Position numbers and translations under genes: made by a program. From positions 2,976,001 to 3,040,000 of the forward strand of contig NZ_CP063813.1 in assembly GCF_015277815.1 (NCBI RefSeq): a DNA stretch of 64,000 bases, read 5' to 3'. Source of the DNA: Microbacterium atlanticum (lineage in GTDB: Bacteria; Actinomycetota; Actinomycetes; Actinomycetales; Microbacteriaceae). This document shows positions 6,257 through 14,971 of this stretch, piece by piece (within the stretch, counting starts at the first letter, position 1; each line of letters opens with the position of its first letter). Below the pieces are notes generated by a model. That model made no database searches. It had not been told where the DNA came from and worked only from the letters and a program-made list of their open reading frames with translations.

Positions 6257-9112
6257 ATGACGTTCCGGCCCGGTCCCCTGCGGGCGGCGGCGGTCCTCGC
6301 CGCCGGGTTCGTGGCGGCCCGGGTCGTGTACCGCATCCTGTTCCACGGGGCCGGCGGCGACGGCTTCACGCTGCTGGCGCTGCCTGAGCTGCGGCTACCG
6401 GCGCCGTTCGCGCACGTGGTCATGCTCGGGCCGGTCACCACGGACGGACTGCGGGATGCCGCGGCGAGCGCTCTGCCGATCGCGCTGGCGATCCTGGCGT
6501 TCGGCGCGGTGAACGCCGTCGTCGACCTGCACCGGGCGCTCGCGCGGGCGTCCCGCCGGGGTCCGCTCCGCGGCATCGCCCGGGCGCTCGCGATCGCGGC
6601 CGCCACCCTCCCCTCCCTCGCGGAGGGAGCCAGGGCGGTCCGGTTCGCGCAGCGACTCCGCGGCGAGCGCGCCGGGGCACGGATGCTGCTCCCCCTGCTC
6701 GAGCGCACCCTCGAGCGCGCCGCGGCGGTGGCCGCCGCCCTCGAGCTGCGCGGCTTCGCCGGGCGGGGACTGGCCGGCGACTGCCTCGGACCGGTCGAGG
6801 CCGAGGCCGTGGAGGTCGGCTTCGGCGGCTGCACCTCGGGGCGAGGCATCCGTCTCCCTTCCTCCCTCACGCTCGGGGCGGGCACCCTCACGCTCGTCGT
6901 CGGCGCGACCGGCTCCGGCAAGTCGACGCTGCTGCGCGCGCTCTCGGGGCTTCATACGCACACGGACGGCGGCTGGATCGCCGGGTCGCTGCGGGTCGTC
7001 GGGCATGAGCGGGCCACCGTTCCCCCGCGCGACCTGGCGCAGCGGGTGGGCGTCGTGCTGCAGCATCCGCGTGAGGCGTTCGCCTCCGAGCGCGTGCGCG
7101 ACGAGATCGGGCTCGCTCTGGAACTGCGGGGTGTGGCACCCGTGATCGTGGCCGCCCGCGTGGCCGAGATCGCGGACCGGGTCGGGGTGACCGGGCTGCT
7201 CGACCGCCCGACGCGCGGACTCTCGGCGGGCGAGGCGACATTGGTGGCCATCGCCGCCGCGATCGTCGAGCACCCGATCCTGCTCCTGGTCGACGAGCCG
7301 CTCGCCGACCTGGACGCGGACGCTCGGGCGCGTGTCGCCGGGCTGCTCGAAGCGCTCGCGCACGAGGCGGGGATGTGCGTCGTGGTGGCCGAGCACCGCG
7401 TCGGCACGCTCGCGGGGATCGCCGACACGGTGCTGAGGATCGACGACGGCGTGATCCGCTGTATGGCGTCGCCCGTGGGCGGCGCGGAGGTTTCGGGTGC
7501 GGGGGGTACGCCCCGAGCGCACGCGAGCCGTGCCGAAGCAGGCTCGTCGCAGGGTTGCGTGCTTCGAGCCCGCGGAATCACCGTGCGTCACCGCGACACG
7601 GTGGCCGTGGCCGGCGCGGCCGTCGAGCTGCACGCCGGTGAGATCGTCGCGCTGGTCGGACCGAACGGCGCAGGAAAGTCCACCCTGCTCGCCGCGCTCG
7701 CGCTGCCCGGCCGCGGAATGGACGTCGAGGCGGCCGGCCGGGTGGCGCTGGTTCCGGATGCCTCGGACGACCTGTTCACATCGGACACCGTGGCGGCCGA
7801 GTGCCGACGGGCGGACCGGCGTGCCGCGCGAGGCGCCGCACCCGCCACCGCCGCGCGGTTCGCGGGCTTCCTCGGTCTCGACCCCGAGTCCCCCGGCTTG
7901 GCAGCGCGCATGGCGCGGCACCCGCGCGACCTCTCGGCGGGTGAGCGTCGCTGCCTCGCCCTCGCGATCCAGCTCGCGGGCTCGCCACGCGTGCTGATGG
8001 TGGATGAGCCCACGCGGGGCCTCGACCTCGCGGCGCGCGAGCTGGTGTGGGCGGCGCTCACCGCGCTCGCCGGGAGCGGCACCGCGGTGCTGGTGGCGTC
8101 GCACGAGCCGGAGGTCGCCGCCCGCGCAGACCGTCGGCTGACCATGCGGTCCGGGCTGTTGTCGACTGAGCGTCCGGGGCCCGTGGAGCCGGCCGTCCCG
8201 CAGGGCGCGTTCAGGATTCAGTCCAGACGCGCCGCAGCCGTCGCCCGTCCCCTCGATATCCCGCCTGTCGCCGTGGCTGACCCGCCCGCACAGACTGAAT
8301 CCCGAACACCCCACGCGCGCGGCGCCGGCCTGGGGGCCCTCGCGGCAGCGAACCTCGTCGCGCTCGGGGCGTTCTGCTGGCCCCTCGTCGCCAGCGCCGT
8401 GCCCGAGCAGGCGTACGCCGCCGTGCCCGTCGCCGCGCTCGCCCTCATTCCGCTCGCGGCGCTCGTCGTCGTGGCGACCCTCGACGGCACGGTGAGGTCG
8501 GCGCACATGCTGGCGCTGCTGGGCACCCTTGCGGCGATCGGCGCCGCGGTGCGGATCGCGGGCACCGGCGTCGGCGGCGTCGAGGCCGTGTTCATCCTGC
8601 TGATCCTCGCCGGGCGGGCTTACGGCGCGCGGTTCGGCATGCTGCTCGGCATGGCGACGATCGTCCTGTCGACGCTGATCACCGGCACGTTCGGGCCGTG
8701 GACCCCGTTCCAGATGTTCGCGTGCGCATGGGTCGGCGCGATCGCCGGACTCCTGCCGCGACGGATGCCGCGCCCCGGCGAGATCGCGATGCTCGCCGTC
8801 TACGGAGTCGTGGCTTCGTACGTGTTCGGCCTGCTGATGAACCTGTGGTTCTGGCCGTTCGCGGTCGGGTTCGGCACCGGCATCTCGTACGACGGCACCG
8901 CCCCGCTCGGAGTGAACCTCTCGAGCTTCCTCGTCTACTCTCTGGTGACCTCGACCCTGAGCTGGGACACCCTCCGCGCGATCACCACCGTCATCGGGCT
9001 CGTCCTCGTGGGCCGGCCGATCCTCGCCGCGCTCCGCCGCGCCAAGCCGCTCGCGACGCGGCCGCAGACCGTGCCCGCCCCGCGAGAGCCCGCTGCTGCC
9101 GCCCTCTCGTGA
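6257..9112 (+). CDS. Single-polypeptide ECF vitamin transporter (T-A-A'-S fusion)
   Basis: A 951-residue protein combining every module of an energy-coupling-factor importer. Residues 1-190 form an EcfT-like membrane part ending in the coupling motif ALELRGF (about 161). ATPase one has Walker A GATGSGKST (about 217), signature LSAGE (about 321) and Walker B LLLVDEP (about 342). ATPase two has GPNGAGKST (about 468), LSAGERR (about 559) and VLMVDEPTRGLD (about 578). A linker with an inverted DNA repeat leads to an S-component-like bundle of six hydrophobic helices (about 690-930). Such parts are normally separate subunits. The upstream lipoprotein and downstream metH suggest cobalamin as cargo; hydroxymethylpyrimidine or another vitamin remains possible. 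Confidence 0.85.
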   Translation: MTFRPGPLRAAAVLAAGFVAARVVYRILFHGAGGDGFTLLALPELRLPAPFAHVVMLGPVTTDGLRDAAASALPIALAILAFGAVNAVVDLHRALARASRRGPLRGIARALAIAAATLPSLAEGARAVRFAQRLRGERAGARMLLPLLERTLERAAAVAAALELRGFAGRGLAGDCLGPVEAEAVEVGFGGCTSGRGIRLPSSLTLGAGTLTLVVGATGSGKSTLLRALSGLHTHTDGGWIAGSLRVVGHERATVPPRDLAQRVGVVLQHPREAFASERVRDEIGLALELRGVAPVIVAARVAEIADRVGVTGLLDRPTRGLSAGEATLVAIAAAIVEHPILLLVDEPLADLDADARARVAGLLEALAHEAGMCVVVAEHRVGTLAGIADTVLRIDDGVIRCMASPVGGAEVSGAGGTPRAHASRAEAGSSQGCVLRARGITVRHRDTVAVAGAAVELHAGEIVALVGPNGAGKSTLLAALALPGRGMDVEAAGRVALVPDASDDLFTSDTVAAECRRADRRAARGAAPATAARFAGFLGLDPESPGLAARMARHPRDLSAGERRCLALAIQLAGSPRVLMVDEPTRGLDLAARELVWAALTALAGSGTAVLVASHEPEVAARADRRLTMRSGLLSTERPGPVEPAVPQGAFRIQSRRAAAVARPLDIPPVAVADPPAQTESRTPHARGAGLGALAAANLVALGAFCWPLVASAVPEQAYAAVPVAALALIPLAALVVVATLDGTVRSAHMLALLGTLAAIGAAVRIAGTGVGGVEAVFILLILAGRAYGARFGMLLGMATIVLSTLITGTFGPWTPFQMFACAWVGAIAGLLPRRMPRPGEIAMLAVYGVVASYVFGLLMNLWFWPFAVGFGTGISYDGTAPLGVNLSSFLVYSLVTSTLSWDTLRAITTVIGLVLVGRPILAALRRAKPLATRPQTVPAPREPAAAALS
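8209..8307. repeat. Inverted repeat inside the ECF fusion linker
   Basis: Arms of 15 bases (8209-8223 and 8293-8307) match at 14 positions; the core GGATTCAGTC/GACTGAATCC is perfect. They sit in the coding linker between ATPase two and the S-component, where the protein is Pro/Ala/Arg-rich. The repeat looks like an intergenic element retained when two genes were joined. Confidence 0.6.
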
Positions 9113-9142
9113 GGATCACGGGCCGTCCGCCCCGCCCGCCGA

Positions 9143-9197
9143 GAGCACGACTTCGCCCCGAGCGCACGGGTAACCGACAGCCGGGAGTCGTGCGCTC
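9143..9197. terminator. Imperfect inverted repeat between ECF gene and metH
   Basis: GAGCACGACT (9143-9152) pairs with most of AGTCGTGCGCTC (9186-9197), with two bases unpaired. It lies in the 145-base gap between convergent genes, so a bidirectional terminator is the natural reading. Nothing else is recognisable in this gap. Confidence 0.45.
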
Positions 9198-9257
9198 GAC
9201 GACACGTCGTACGTTCGGCGCGAGGCGCGGCGCCCGCCCCCGCGCGGCGCTGCGGGC

Positions 9258-12200
9258 TCAGACCGAGAAGTACTTCGCCTCGGGGTGGTGGAAGACGAAG
9301 GCGTCGGTGGACTGCTCGGGGTGCAGCTGCAGCTCCTCGCTGAGCTCGACGCCCATGCGCTCGGGGCGGAGCAGCTCGACGACCTTGCGACGGTCCTCCA
9401 TCTCTGGGCACGCGGGGTAGCCGAGCGAGAAGCGGGCGCCGCGGTACTCGAGCTTGAACAGGCCCGCCGTCTCGGTCGGGTCCTCGTGCGAGAACCCGAG
9501 CTCGGAGCGGATGCGGGCGTGCCAGAACTCCGCGAGCGCCTCGGTCAGCTGCATCACGAGGCCGTTGAGCTCGTAGTAGTCGCGGTACTTGTCCGCGGCG
9601 AAGAGCCTCGCGGTGACCGAGTCGATGTTCGCGCCCGCGGTCACGAGCTGCACCGGCAGCACGTCGACCTGGCCCGACTCGCGGGAGCGCACGAAGTCCG
9701 CCAGGCACAGGTGGCGGTCGCGACGCTGGCGCGGGAAATGGAAGCGCAGGCGGTCGGCGCCGACCGCACCGCCCGAGCCGCCGTCCGGCGCGAGCAGCCC
9801 CGGTACGCCGATCACGCCGGCAGGGTCGTCGCCGTGGTGCAGCACGACGACGTCGTTGCCCTCCGACACCACCGGGAAGTAGCCGTAGGCGACCGACGCG
9901 TCGAGCATGCCCTCGGCGAGGATGCGGTCCAGCCAGTAGCGCAGCCGCGGGCGACCCTCGGCCTCGACGAGCTGCTCGTAGCTGAGCCCCTCGGATCCGC
10001 GGCCGGGCTTGAGCCCCCACTGCCCCATGAAGGTGGCGCGCTCGTCGAGGAAGGCGGCGTAGTCGTGCAGCGCGAGACCGCGGACGATGCGGGTGCCCCA
10101 GAAGGGCGGGGCGGGCACGGGATTGTCGGATGCCACGTCCGAGCGCGCCGGCATCGCCTCGGGTTCGGTGAGCGTGAGCTTCGAACCCGCGGCGTGGCGG
10201 CGCTTCTTCAGCGCCGGCAGCCCGACCGCGGCGGGGTCGGCGCCGCGGGCGATCTTCACGAGCGGCTCCATGAGCGCGAGGCCCTCGAACGCGTCGCGGG
10301 CGTAGCGCACCTCGCCGTCGAACAGCGAGGCGAGGTCGTCCTCGACGTAGGCGCGGGTGAGGGCGGCGCCGCCGAGGATCACCGGCCACCGGGTGCCGAG
10401 GCCCCGCGAGGTGAGCTCCTCGAGGTTCTCCTTCATCACGACCGTCGACTTCACGAGCAGCCCCGACATGCCGATGACGTCGGCGTCGTGCTCCTCGGCG
10501 GCGGCGATGATGTCGGCGATCGGCTGCTTGATGCCGAGGTTGACGACGTCGTAGCCGTTGTTGGTGAGGATGATGTCGACGAGGTTCTTGCCGATGTCAT
10601 GCACGTCGCCGCGGACGGTCGCCAGGACGATGCGGCCCTTGCCCGAGGCATCCGACTTCTCCATGTGCGGTTCGAGCAGGGCCACGGCGGTCTTCATGAC
10701 CTCGGCGGACTGCAGCACGAACGGCAGCTGCATCTCCCCCGCGCCGAACCGCTCGCCGACGACCTTCATCCCCTCGAGGAGGTGGTCGTTGATGATCTGC
10801 AGCGGCGTGAGGCCGCCCTCGCGGGCGAGCTCGAGATCTGCATCGAGGCCCTTTCCCTCCCCGTCGATGATGCGGCGCTCGAGGCGCTCGCCGACCGGCA
10901 GCGCCGCGAGCTCGGCGGCGCGCTGGTTGCGCAGCGCGGCGGTGTCGACGCCCGCGAAGAGGTCGAGCATCCGGGCCAGCGGGTCGTACGTGACGTTGCC
11001 GTCGGCGTCGTACTCGCGGCGGTCCCACACCAGGTCGAGCGCGACCTGGCGCTGCTCGTCCGAGATCGAGGCGAGCGGCACGATCTTGGCGGCGTCGATG
11101 ATGCCGGAGGTCAGGCCCGCCTCGACCGCCTCGTGCAGGAACGCCGAGTTCAGCACGCTGCGCGCGGCCGGGTTGAGCCCGAACGAGACGTTCGAGACGC
11201 CCAGCGTGGTGTTGATGCCCGGGTACTTCGCGGTGATCCGGCGGATCGCCTCGATCGTCTCGATGGCGTCGCGGCGGGTCTCCTCCTGGCCGGTGGCGAT
11301 CGGGAAGGTGAGGCAGTCGACGATGATGTCGCTCACCCGCATCCCCCACTCGCCGACGAGCTCGTCGACGAGGCGCGATGCGATCGCGACCTTGCCCTCG
11401 GTGGTGCGGGCCTGGCCGTGCTCGTCGATCGTGAGGGCGACGACGGCGGCGCCGTGCTCCTTGACGAGCGGCATGATCCGCCCGAAGCGCGAGGTCGGGC
11501 CGTCGCCGTCCTCGTAGTTCACCGAGTTCACGACGGGTCGGCCGCCGATGAGCTCGAGCCCCGCGGCGATGACCGCCGGCTCGGTCGAGTCGACGACGAG
11601 CGGCAGCGTCGACGCCGATGCGAAGCGCGAGACGACTTCGCGGATGTCGGCGACGCCGTCGCGGCCCACGTAGTCGATGCAGACGTCGAGCAGGTGCGCG
11701 CCGACGCGGATCTGGTCACGGGCGATCTCGACGCAGTCGTCCCAGCGCTCCTCGAGCATCGCCTCGCGGAACGCCTTCGAGCCGTTCGCGTTCGTGCGCT
11801 CGCCGATCGCGAGGTACGACGCGTCCTGCTGGAACGGCACGTGCTGGTACAGCGAGGCCACCCCCGGCTCGATCGCCGGGTGACGTTCCCCCGCGCCCCG
11901 CAGCGGACGCAGCCGCTCGACGACGGCTGCGAGGTGCTCGGGCGTCGTGCCGCAGCATCCGCCCACCAGTCCCAGCCCGAACTCGCGCATGAACTGCTCG
12001 TGCGCCGTGGCGAGCTCGACGGGCGTGAGCGGGTAGTGCGCGCCGTTCGCACCCAGCACGGGCAGCCCGGCGTTGGGCATGCACGCGATCGGCACCGTCG
12101 CGTGCTTCGACAGGTGCCGCAGGTGCTCGCTCATCTCGGTCGGGCCCGTGGCGCAGTTGAGGCCGATCGCGTCGACCCCGAGCGGCTCGATGGCGGTGAG

Positions 12201-12890
12201 CGCGGCGCCGATCTCGGAGCCCATGAGCATGGTGCCGGTCGTCTCGACGGTCACCTCGACGAAGATCGGAAGACGGATGCCGCGGCTGACGATCGCCTGC
12301 CGGCAGCCGTTGATCGCCGCCTTGGTCTGAAGGAGATCCTGCGAGGTCTCGACGAGGAACGCGTCCGCGCCGCCGTCGATGAGGCCCTCCGCCTGCAGCG
12401 CGAACGTCTGCTTGAGGTTGTCGTAGGTGGTGTGGCCGAGGCTCGGGAGCTTCGTGCCGGGACCCATCGATCCGAGCACCCAGCGCACGCGACCGTCGGC
12501 GGACTCGGCGGCCTCGACCCGCTCGCGCGCGATGCGCGCGCCCGCCTCGGCGAGCTCGGCGATGCGGTCGACGATGCCGTAGTCGTCGAGGTTCGACCAG
12601 TTCGCGCCGAACGTGTTGGTCTCGACGGCGTCGACGCCGACGGCCAGGTACGCGTCGTGGATCTCGCCCACGACGTCCGGGCGCGACACGTTGAGGATCT
12701 CGTTGCAGCCCTCGAGGCCGTTGAAGTCGCCGTCGACCGAGAGGTCGTACTGCTGCAGCATCGTGCCCATGGCGCCGTCGGCGATGACGACGCGGTCGCG
12801 CACGGCGTCCAGCAGCTGTTGCGACCGCCCCGGCCGCGGCACGCCCTCGATGTCGAGCGCGTAGCGAGGGGCGGGCGGTGCGGCGGTCAC
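9258..12890 (-). CDS. metH: MetH, cobalamin-dependent methionine synthase
   Basis: A full-length 1210-residue, four-module enzyme that moves a methyl group from methyltetrahydrofolate through cobalamin to homocysteine. The homocysteine domain shows the zinc cysteines in GLNCATGP (about 243) and GGCCGTTPEH (about 308). The pterin domain starts at IGERTNANGSK (about 360). The cobalamin-binding histidine is in DVHDIGKN (about 760), and the reactivation domain has the AdoMet motif RFSLGYPACP (about 1150). The GTG start is six bases after a strong TAAAAT -10 box, leaving no room for a cobalamin riboswitch. It is convergent with the putative vitamin transporter. Confidence 0.97.
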   Translation of the reverse strand: MTAAPPAPRYALDIEGVPRPGRSQQLLDAVRDRVVIADGAMGTMLQQYDLSVDGDFNGLEGCNEILNVSRPDVVGEIHDAYLAVGVDAVETNTFGANWSNLDDYGIVDRIAELAEAGARIARERVEAAESADGRVRWVLGSMGPGTKLPSLGHTTYDNLKQTFALQAEGLIDGGADAFLVETSQDLLQTKAAINGCRQAIVSRGIRLPIFVEVTVETTGTMLMGSEIGAALTAIEPLGVDAIGLNCATGPTEMSEHLRHLSKHATVPIACMPNAGLPVLGANGAHYPLTPVELATAHEQFMREFGLGLVGGCCGTTPEHLAAVVERLRPLRGAGERHPAIEPGVASLYQHVPFQQDASYLAIGERTNANGSKAFREAMLEERWDDCVEIARDQIRVGAHLLDVCIDYVGRDGVADIREVVSRFASASTLPLVVDSTEPAVIAAGLELIGGRPVVNSVNYEDGDGPTSRFGRIMPLVKEHGAAVVALTIDEHGQARTTEGKVAIASRLVDELVGEWGMRVSDIIVDCLTFPIATGQEETRRDAIETIEAIRRITAKYPGINTTLGVSNVSFGLNPAARSVLNSAFLHEAVEAGLTSGIIDAAKIVPLASISDEQRQVALDLVWDRREYDADGNVTYDPLARMLDLFAGVDTAALRNQRAAELAALPVGERLERRIIDGEGKGLDADLELAREGGLTPLQIINDHLLEGMKVVGERFGAGEMQLPFVLQSAEVMKTAVALLEPHMEKSDASGKGRIVLATVRGDVHDIGKNLVDIILTNNGYDVVNLGIKQPIADIIAAAEEHDADVIGMSGLLVKSTVVMKENLEELTSRGLGTRWPVILGGAALTRAYVEDDLASLFDGEVRYARDAFEGLALMEPLVKIARGADPAAVGLPALKKRRHAAGSKLTLTEPEAMPARSDVASDNPVPAPPFWGTRIVRGLALHDYAAFLDERATFMGQWGLKPGRGSEGLSYEQLVEAEGRPRLRYWLDRILAEGMLDASVAYGYFPVVSEGNDVVVLHHGDDPAGVIGVPGLLAPDGGSGGAVGADRLRFHFPRQRRDRHLCLADFVRSRESGQVDVLPVQLVTAGANIDSVTARLFAADKYRDYYELNGLVMQLTEALAEFWHARIRSELGFSHEDPTETAGLFKLEYRGARFSLGYPACPEMEDRRKVVELLRPERMGVELSEELQLHPEQSTDAFVFHHPEAKYFSV

Positions 12891-12896
12891 CTCGCG

Positions 12897-12902
12897 ATTT
12901 TA
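12897..12902 (-). promoter_or_regulatory. metH -10 box, leaderless
   Basis: TAAAAT read on the minus strand, the most A/T-rich -10 element in the window, ends six bases before the metH GTG. The implied transcript begins at or next to the start codon, so no leader riboswitch is possible. Confidence 0.6.
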
Positions 12903-13018
12903 GCCGCGGTCCCGTTTCGCATTGCGGTTCGTGACGGATGCCGCTGCCCGGCGCACGCGGCCGGTCCGGCGTCTGCGCGCTCGCCGGGACCGCGCGATCT
13001 CGCCGCCGCGAAGCGGGC

Positions 13019-13530
13019 TCAGGCGTTCTTCGCGTCGCGCCAGCGCAGCCAGCGCCGGACGAGGTCGTAGTCCCAGTCCGGTCCGTGGAAGGCGAGGGTG
13101 AACAGGCGCACGCCGGCGTCGTAGAGGTCGTCGGCGTGGTCTTCGCCGCGGTGCCCCAGCTCGTTCGAGATGACCAGGCCGGACGTGTCGCGCTGCTCGC
13201 GCTCGGCCCAGCGCTCGATGACGTCGAGCTTGTGGGGCAGCTCGTGCGGACGCACGAAGCTGTGCCAGATGTCGGCGTGCCGGGCGACGAGCCGCAGCGT
13301 CTTCTGCTCGCCCTTGCCGCCGATCATCACCGGGATGTCGCGCGTCGGCGCCGGGTTGAGCGTGCGCCAGCGCGCCTCGATGCGCGCGAGGCCCTCGGCG
13401 AGGTCGTCCAGAAGAGCACGTCCACGCCCATGTCCTCGAGGTGCCGGACGGCGTCGCGGAAGGAGGAGTAGGGGGCGTGCTGGGGCTGCAACTGCACGCC
13501 GAGGCGCACCGGAGCATCGAGGAGGGGCAT
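13019..13530 (-). pseudogene. LLM-family flavin/F420 oxidoreductase with internal deletion
   Basis: The first 40 or so residues, up to RHLEDMGVDVLF, match the N-terminus of luciferase-like F420-dependent oxidoreductases, and the other reading frame resumes with LDDLAEGLARIEARW, then IPVMIGGKGEQKTLRLVARHADIWHSF to the normal C-terminus. The join is at about 13411, where the middle of the TIM barrel (about 75-100 codons, judging from the size of the family) is missing and the frame shifts by one. Neither fragment could fold as an enzyme. An intact family member is present at 40.0-41.0 kb. The stop codon after the frameshift and the lost core make this a clear pseudogene. Confidence 0.85.
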
Positions 13531-13574
13531 GGGGAAAGACTAAGGCGGCCTGGGAGGGGTGGTCCTCGTTCGCG

Positions 13575-13621
13575 GACGGATGCCTCGACCCGGCGTCGCA
13601 CGCCGGGTCGAGGCATCCGTC
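13575..13621. terminator. Perfect 22-bp hairpin carrying two GGATGCC motifs
   Basis: A flawless 22-base stem with a three-base CGC loop. Each arm includes GACGGATGCCTCG or its complement. It lies just past the stop of the permease-prefix membrane protein gene (minus strand) and before the broken LLM gene, so it should terminate the PadR operon. Confidence 0.8.
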
Positions 13622-13625
13622 ACTG

Positions 13626-14597
13626 TCAGCGCCGCGCCCGCGCCGCCTTGAGGTAGGCGTCGGCGGTGTCCCACGCGGCGATCGCGACGATGCCGAACGC
13701 GAAGACCGTCGTGACGACCGTGGTGACGGTGTCGGCGGACTCCGCCGGGATGACGGTGTCGAAGAACACCGGGTTGATCAGCTGCTGCTGCGAGAGCAGC
13801 CACAGCGCCCCGCCGGCCACGGTGAGGTTGAGGAAGAGGTTGACCGTCGCCGAGCCGAGGTCCCACCTGCCCTTGGCGTACACCGAGATCGTCAGCAGCG
13901 CCTCCAGCAGCATCACGGCGAAGAGCCCGCCGATCCACCACGGCCACAGGCTCGGGGCCAGGAACGAGGTCCACCCGGTTTCGGCGCTGTAGGCGAACCC
14001 GACGAAGTGGTCCCAGAGGATCGCGCCGGCGGCGATCGCCAGGAACACCAGGGATGCCACGAGGTCACCGAGACCGGTCCCGCGCTCGCGCGGCTCGGGC
14101 AGATCGTCGGGGGTCCAGCTGCTCACCAGCCCCACGTCGGCGCTGTGGGTGGAACGCTCGACGACGAAGAACACGAGCGTGGTCCAGAAGCCGATGTGGA
14201 CGATCACGCTGAGGACGACGCTGACCACCGACCCGACGATCTCGCCGAATCCCGCACCCGACAGCGTCTGACCGAGCGCCACGCCGAACGCCGCGCAGAC
14301 CGGGACGATCGCCCACAGCAGCTTCGTCAGGCGCCACCAGGTGAGGAAGTATCGCGGCCCCACCAGCCACAGCGGGCGGTCGGTGTACTGCGCGGCGAGC
14401 TTGTCGGGGTCTCCGAGCTCGACGAGCACGGCCCGCTCGGCATCCGCGGGCGGCTCGCCCTGGGCGACGCGCGCTTCCACCTGGTCGTCGATGGAGGCCC
14501 GCAGCTCGGCTCCGAGGTCGGCGCGCTGATTCTCGGGCACCGTGCGCAGCGCGGCGTCGACGTAGCGGTCGGTGAGGGTGGCGGGGGTGGTGTGCAT
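13626..14597 (-). CDS. Permease-prefix (HAAS-type) domain membrane protein
   Basis: A 323-residue protein whose first 90 residues, LTDRYVDAALRTVPENQRADLGAEL and following ERAVLVELGDPDKLAAQY, form the helical prefix domain typically encoded next to PadR regulators. About seven membrane helices follow. The stop of the PadR gene is one base before its ATG, so the two are translationally coupled. In related systems such proteins are controlled by, or signal to, the PadR partner; the substrate or signal is unknown. A strong hairpin ends the transcription unit. Confidence 0.8.
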   Translation of the reverse strand: MHTTPATLTDRYVDAALRTVPENQRADLGAELRASIDDQVEARVAQGEPPADAERAVLVELGDPDKLAAQYTDRPLWLVGPRYFLTWWRLTKLLWAIVPVCAAFGVALGQTLSGAGFGEIVGSVVSVVLSVIVHIGFWTTLVFFVVERSTHSADVGLVSSWTPDDLPEPRERGTGLGDLVASLVFLAIAAGAILWDHFVGFAYSAETGWTSFLAPSLWPWWIGGLFAVMLLEALLTISVYAKGRWDLGSATVNLFLNLTVAGGALWLLSQQQLINPVFFDTVIPAESADTVTTVVTTVFAFGIVAIAAWDTADAYLKAARARR

Positions 14598-14598
14598 G

Positions 14599-14934
14599 TC
14601 AGTTCTCCTCGGGCAGCGCGTCGATCGCGGCGGCGATCGCGTGGAACTCTTCGATGAGGGCCGCCGCCAGCCGGCTGCCGGCGGCGCTGGCGCGATAGAA
14701 CTTGCGGGGCCGGGCCTCGTCGGTGTTCCACTCGCTCGTGAGATATCCCTGCTTCTCCAGGCGGCGGAGCAGGGGGTACAGCGTGTTGGTGTCGGTGGCG
14801 AAGCCGCGTTCCGCCAGCTGCTCGAGCAGGCCGTAGCCGTACCCGGGCTGCTCGAGCAGCCGCAGGCAGGCCAGCACGACCGTGCCGCGTCGCAGCTCCT
14901 GAAGGTGGGTCTCGAGGACCTCGGACTCGCTCAT
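14599..14934 (-). CDS. PadR-family transcriptional regulator
   Basis: A 111-residue winged-helix repressor: ELRRGTVVLACLRLLEQPGYGYGLLEQL, then the recognition region TDTNTLYPLLRRLEKQGYL and the wing EARPRKFYRAS. I prefer the ATG that gives MSESEV because a consensus promoter (-35 TTGACA, 18-base spacer, -10 TATCGT) ends seven bases before it; the alternative ATG three codons upstream would lie inside the -10 box. A TGTG-N5-CACA dyad sits in the promoter spacer, so autorepression is likely. It is cotranscribed with the membrane protein downstream. Confidence 0.88.
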   Translation of the reverse strand: MSESEVLETHLQELRRGTVVLACLRLLEQPGYGYGLLEQLAERGFATDTNTLYPLLRRLEKQGYLTSEWNTDEARPRKFYRASAAGSRLAAALIEEFHAIAAAIDALPEEN

Positions 14935-14941
14935 GCCCCAC

Positions 14942-14971
14942 ACGATACTGTGTAACGCACACCATTGTCAA
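14942..14971 (-). promoter_or_regulatory. PadR promoter with internal operator dyad
   Basis: On the minus strand: TTGACA (14966-14971), 18 bases, TATCGT (14942-14947). The dyad TGTG-TAACG-CACA at 14949-14961 lies between the two boxes, the usual place for a PadR operator. The PadR ATG is seven bases downstream of the -10 box. Confidence 0.7.

Noticed and set aside
6395..8506. 703-codon open frame on the minus strand
   Set aside because: Antisense to the ECF fusion, Arg/Gly-rich with no domain signature.
9285..13070. 1261-codon open frame on the + strand
   Set aside because: It is exactly antisense to metH; its protein is Arg/Glu/Val/Ala-rich without motifs, a normal by-product of GC-rich third positions.
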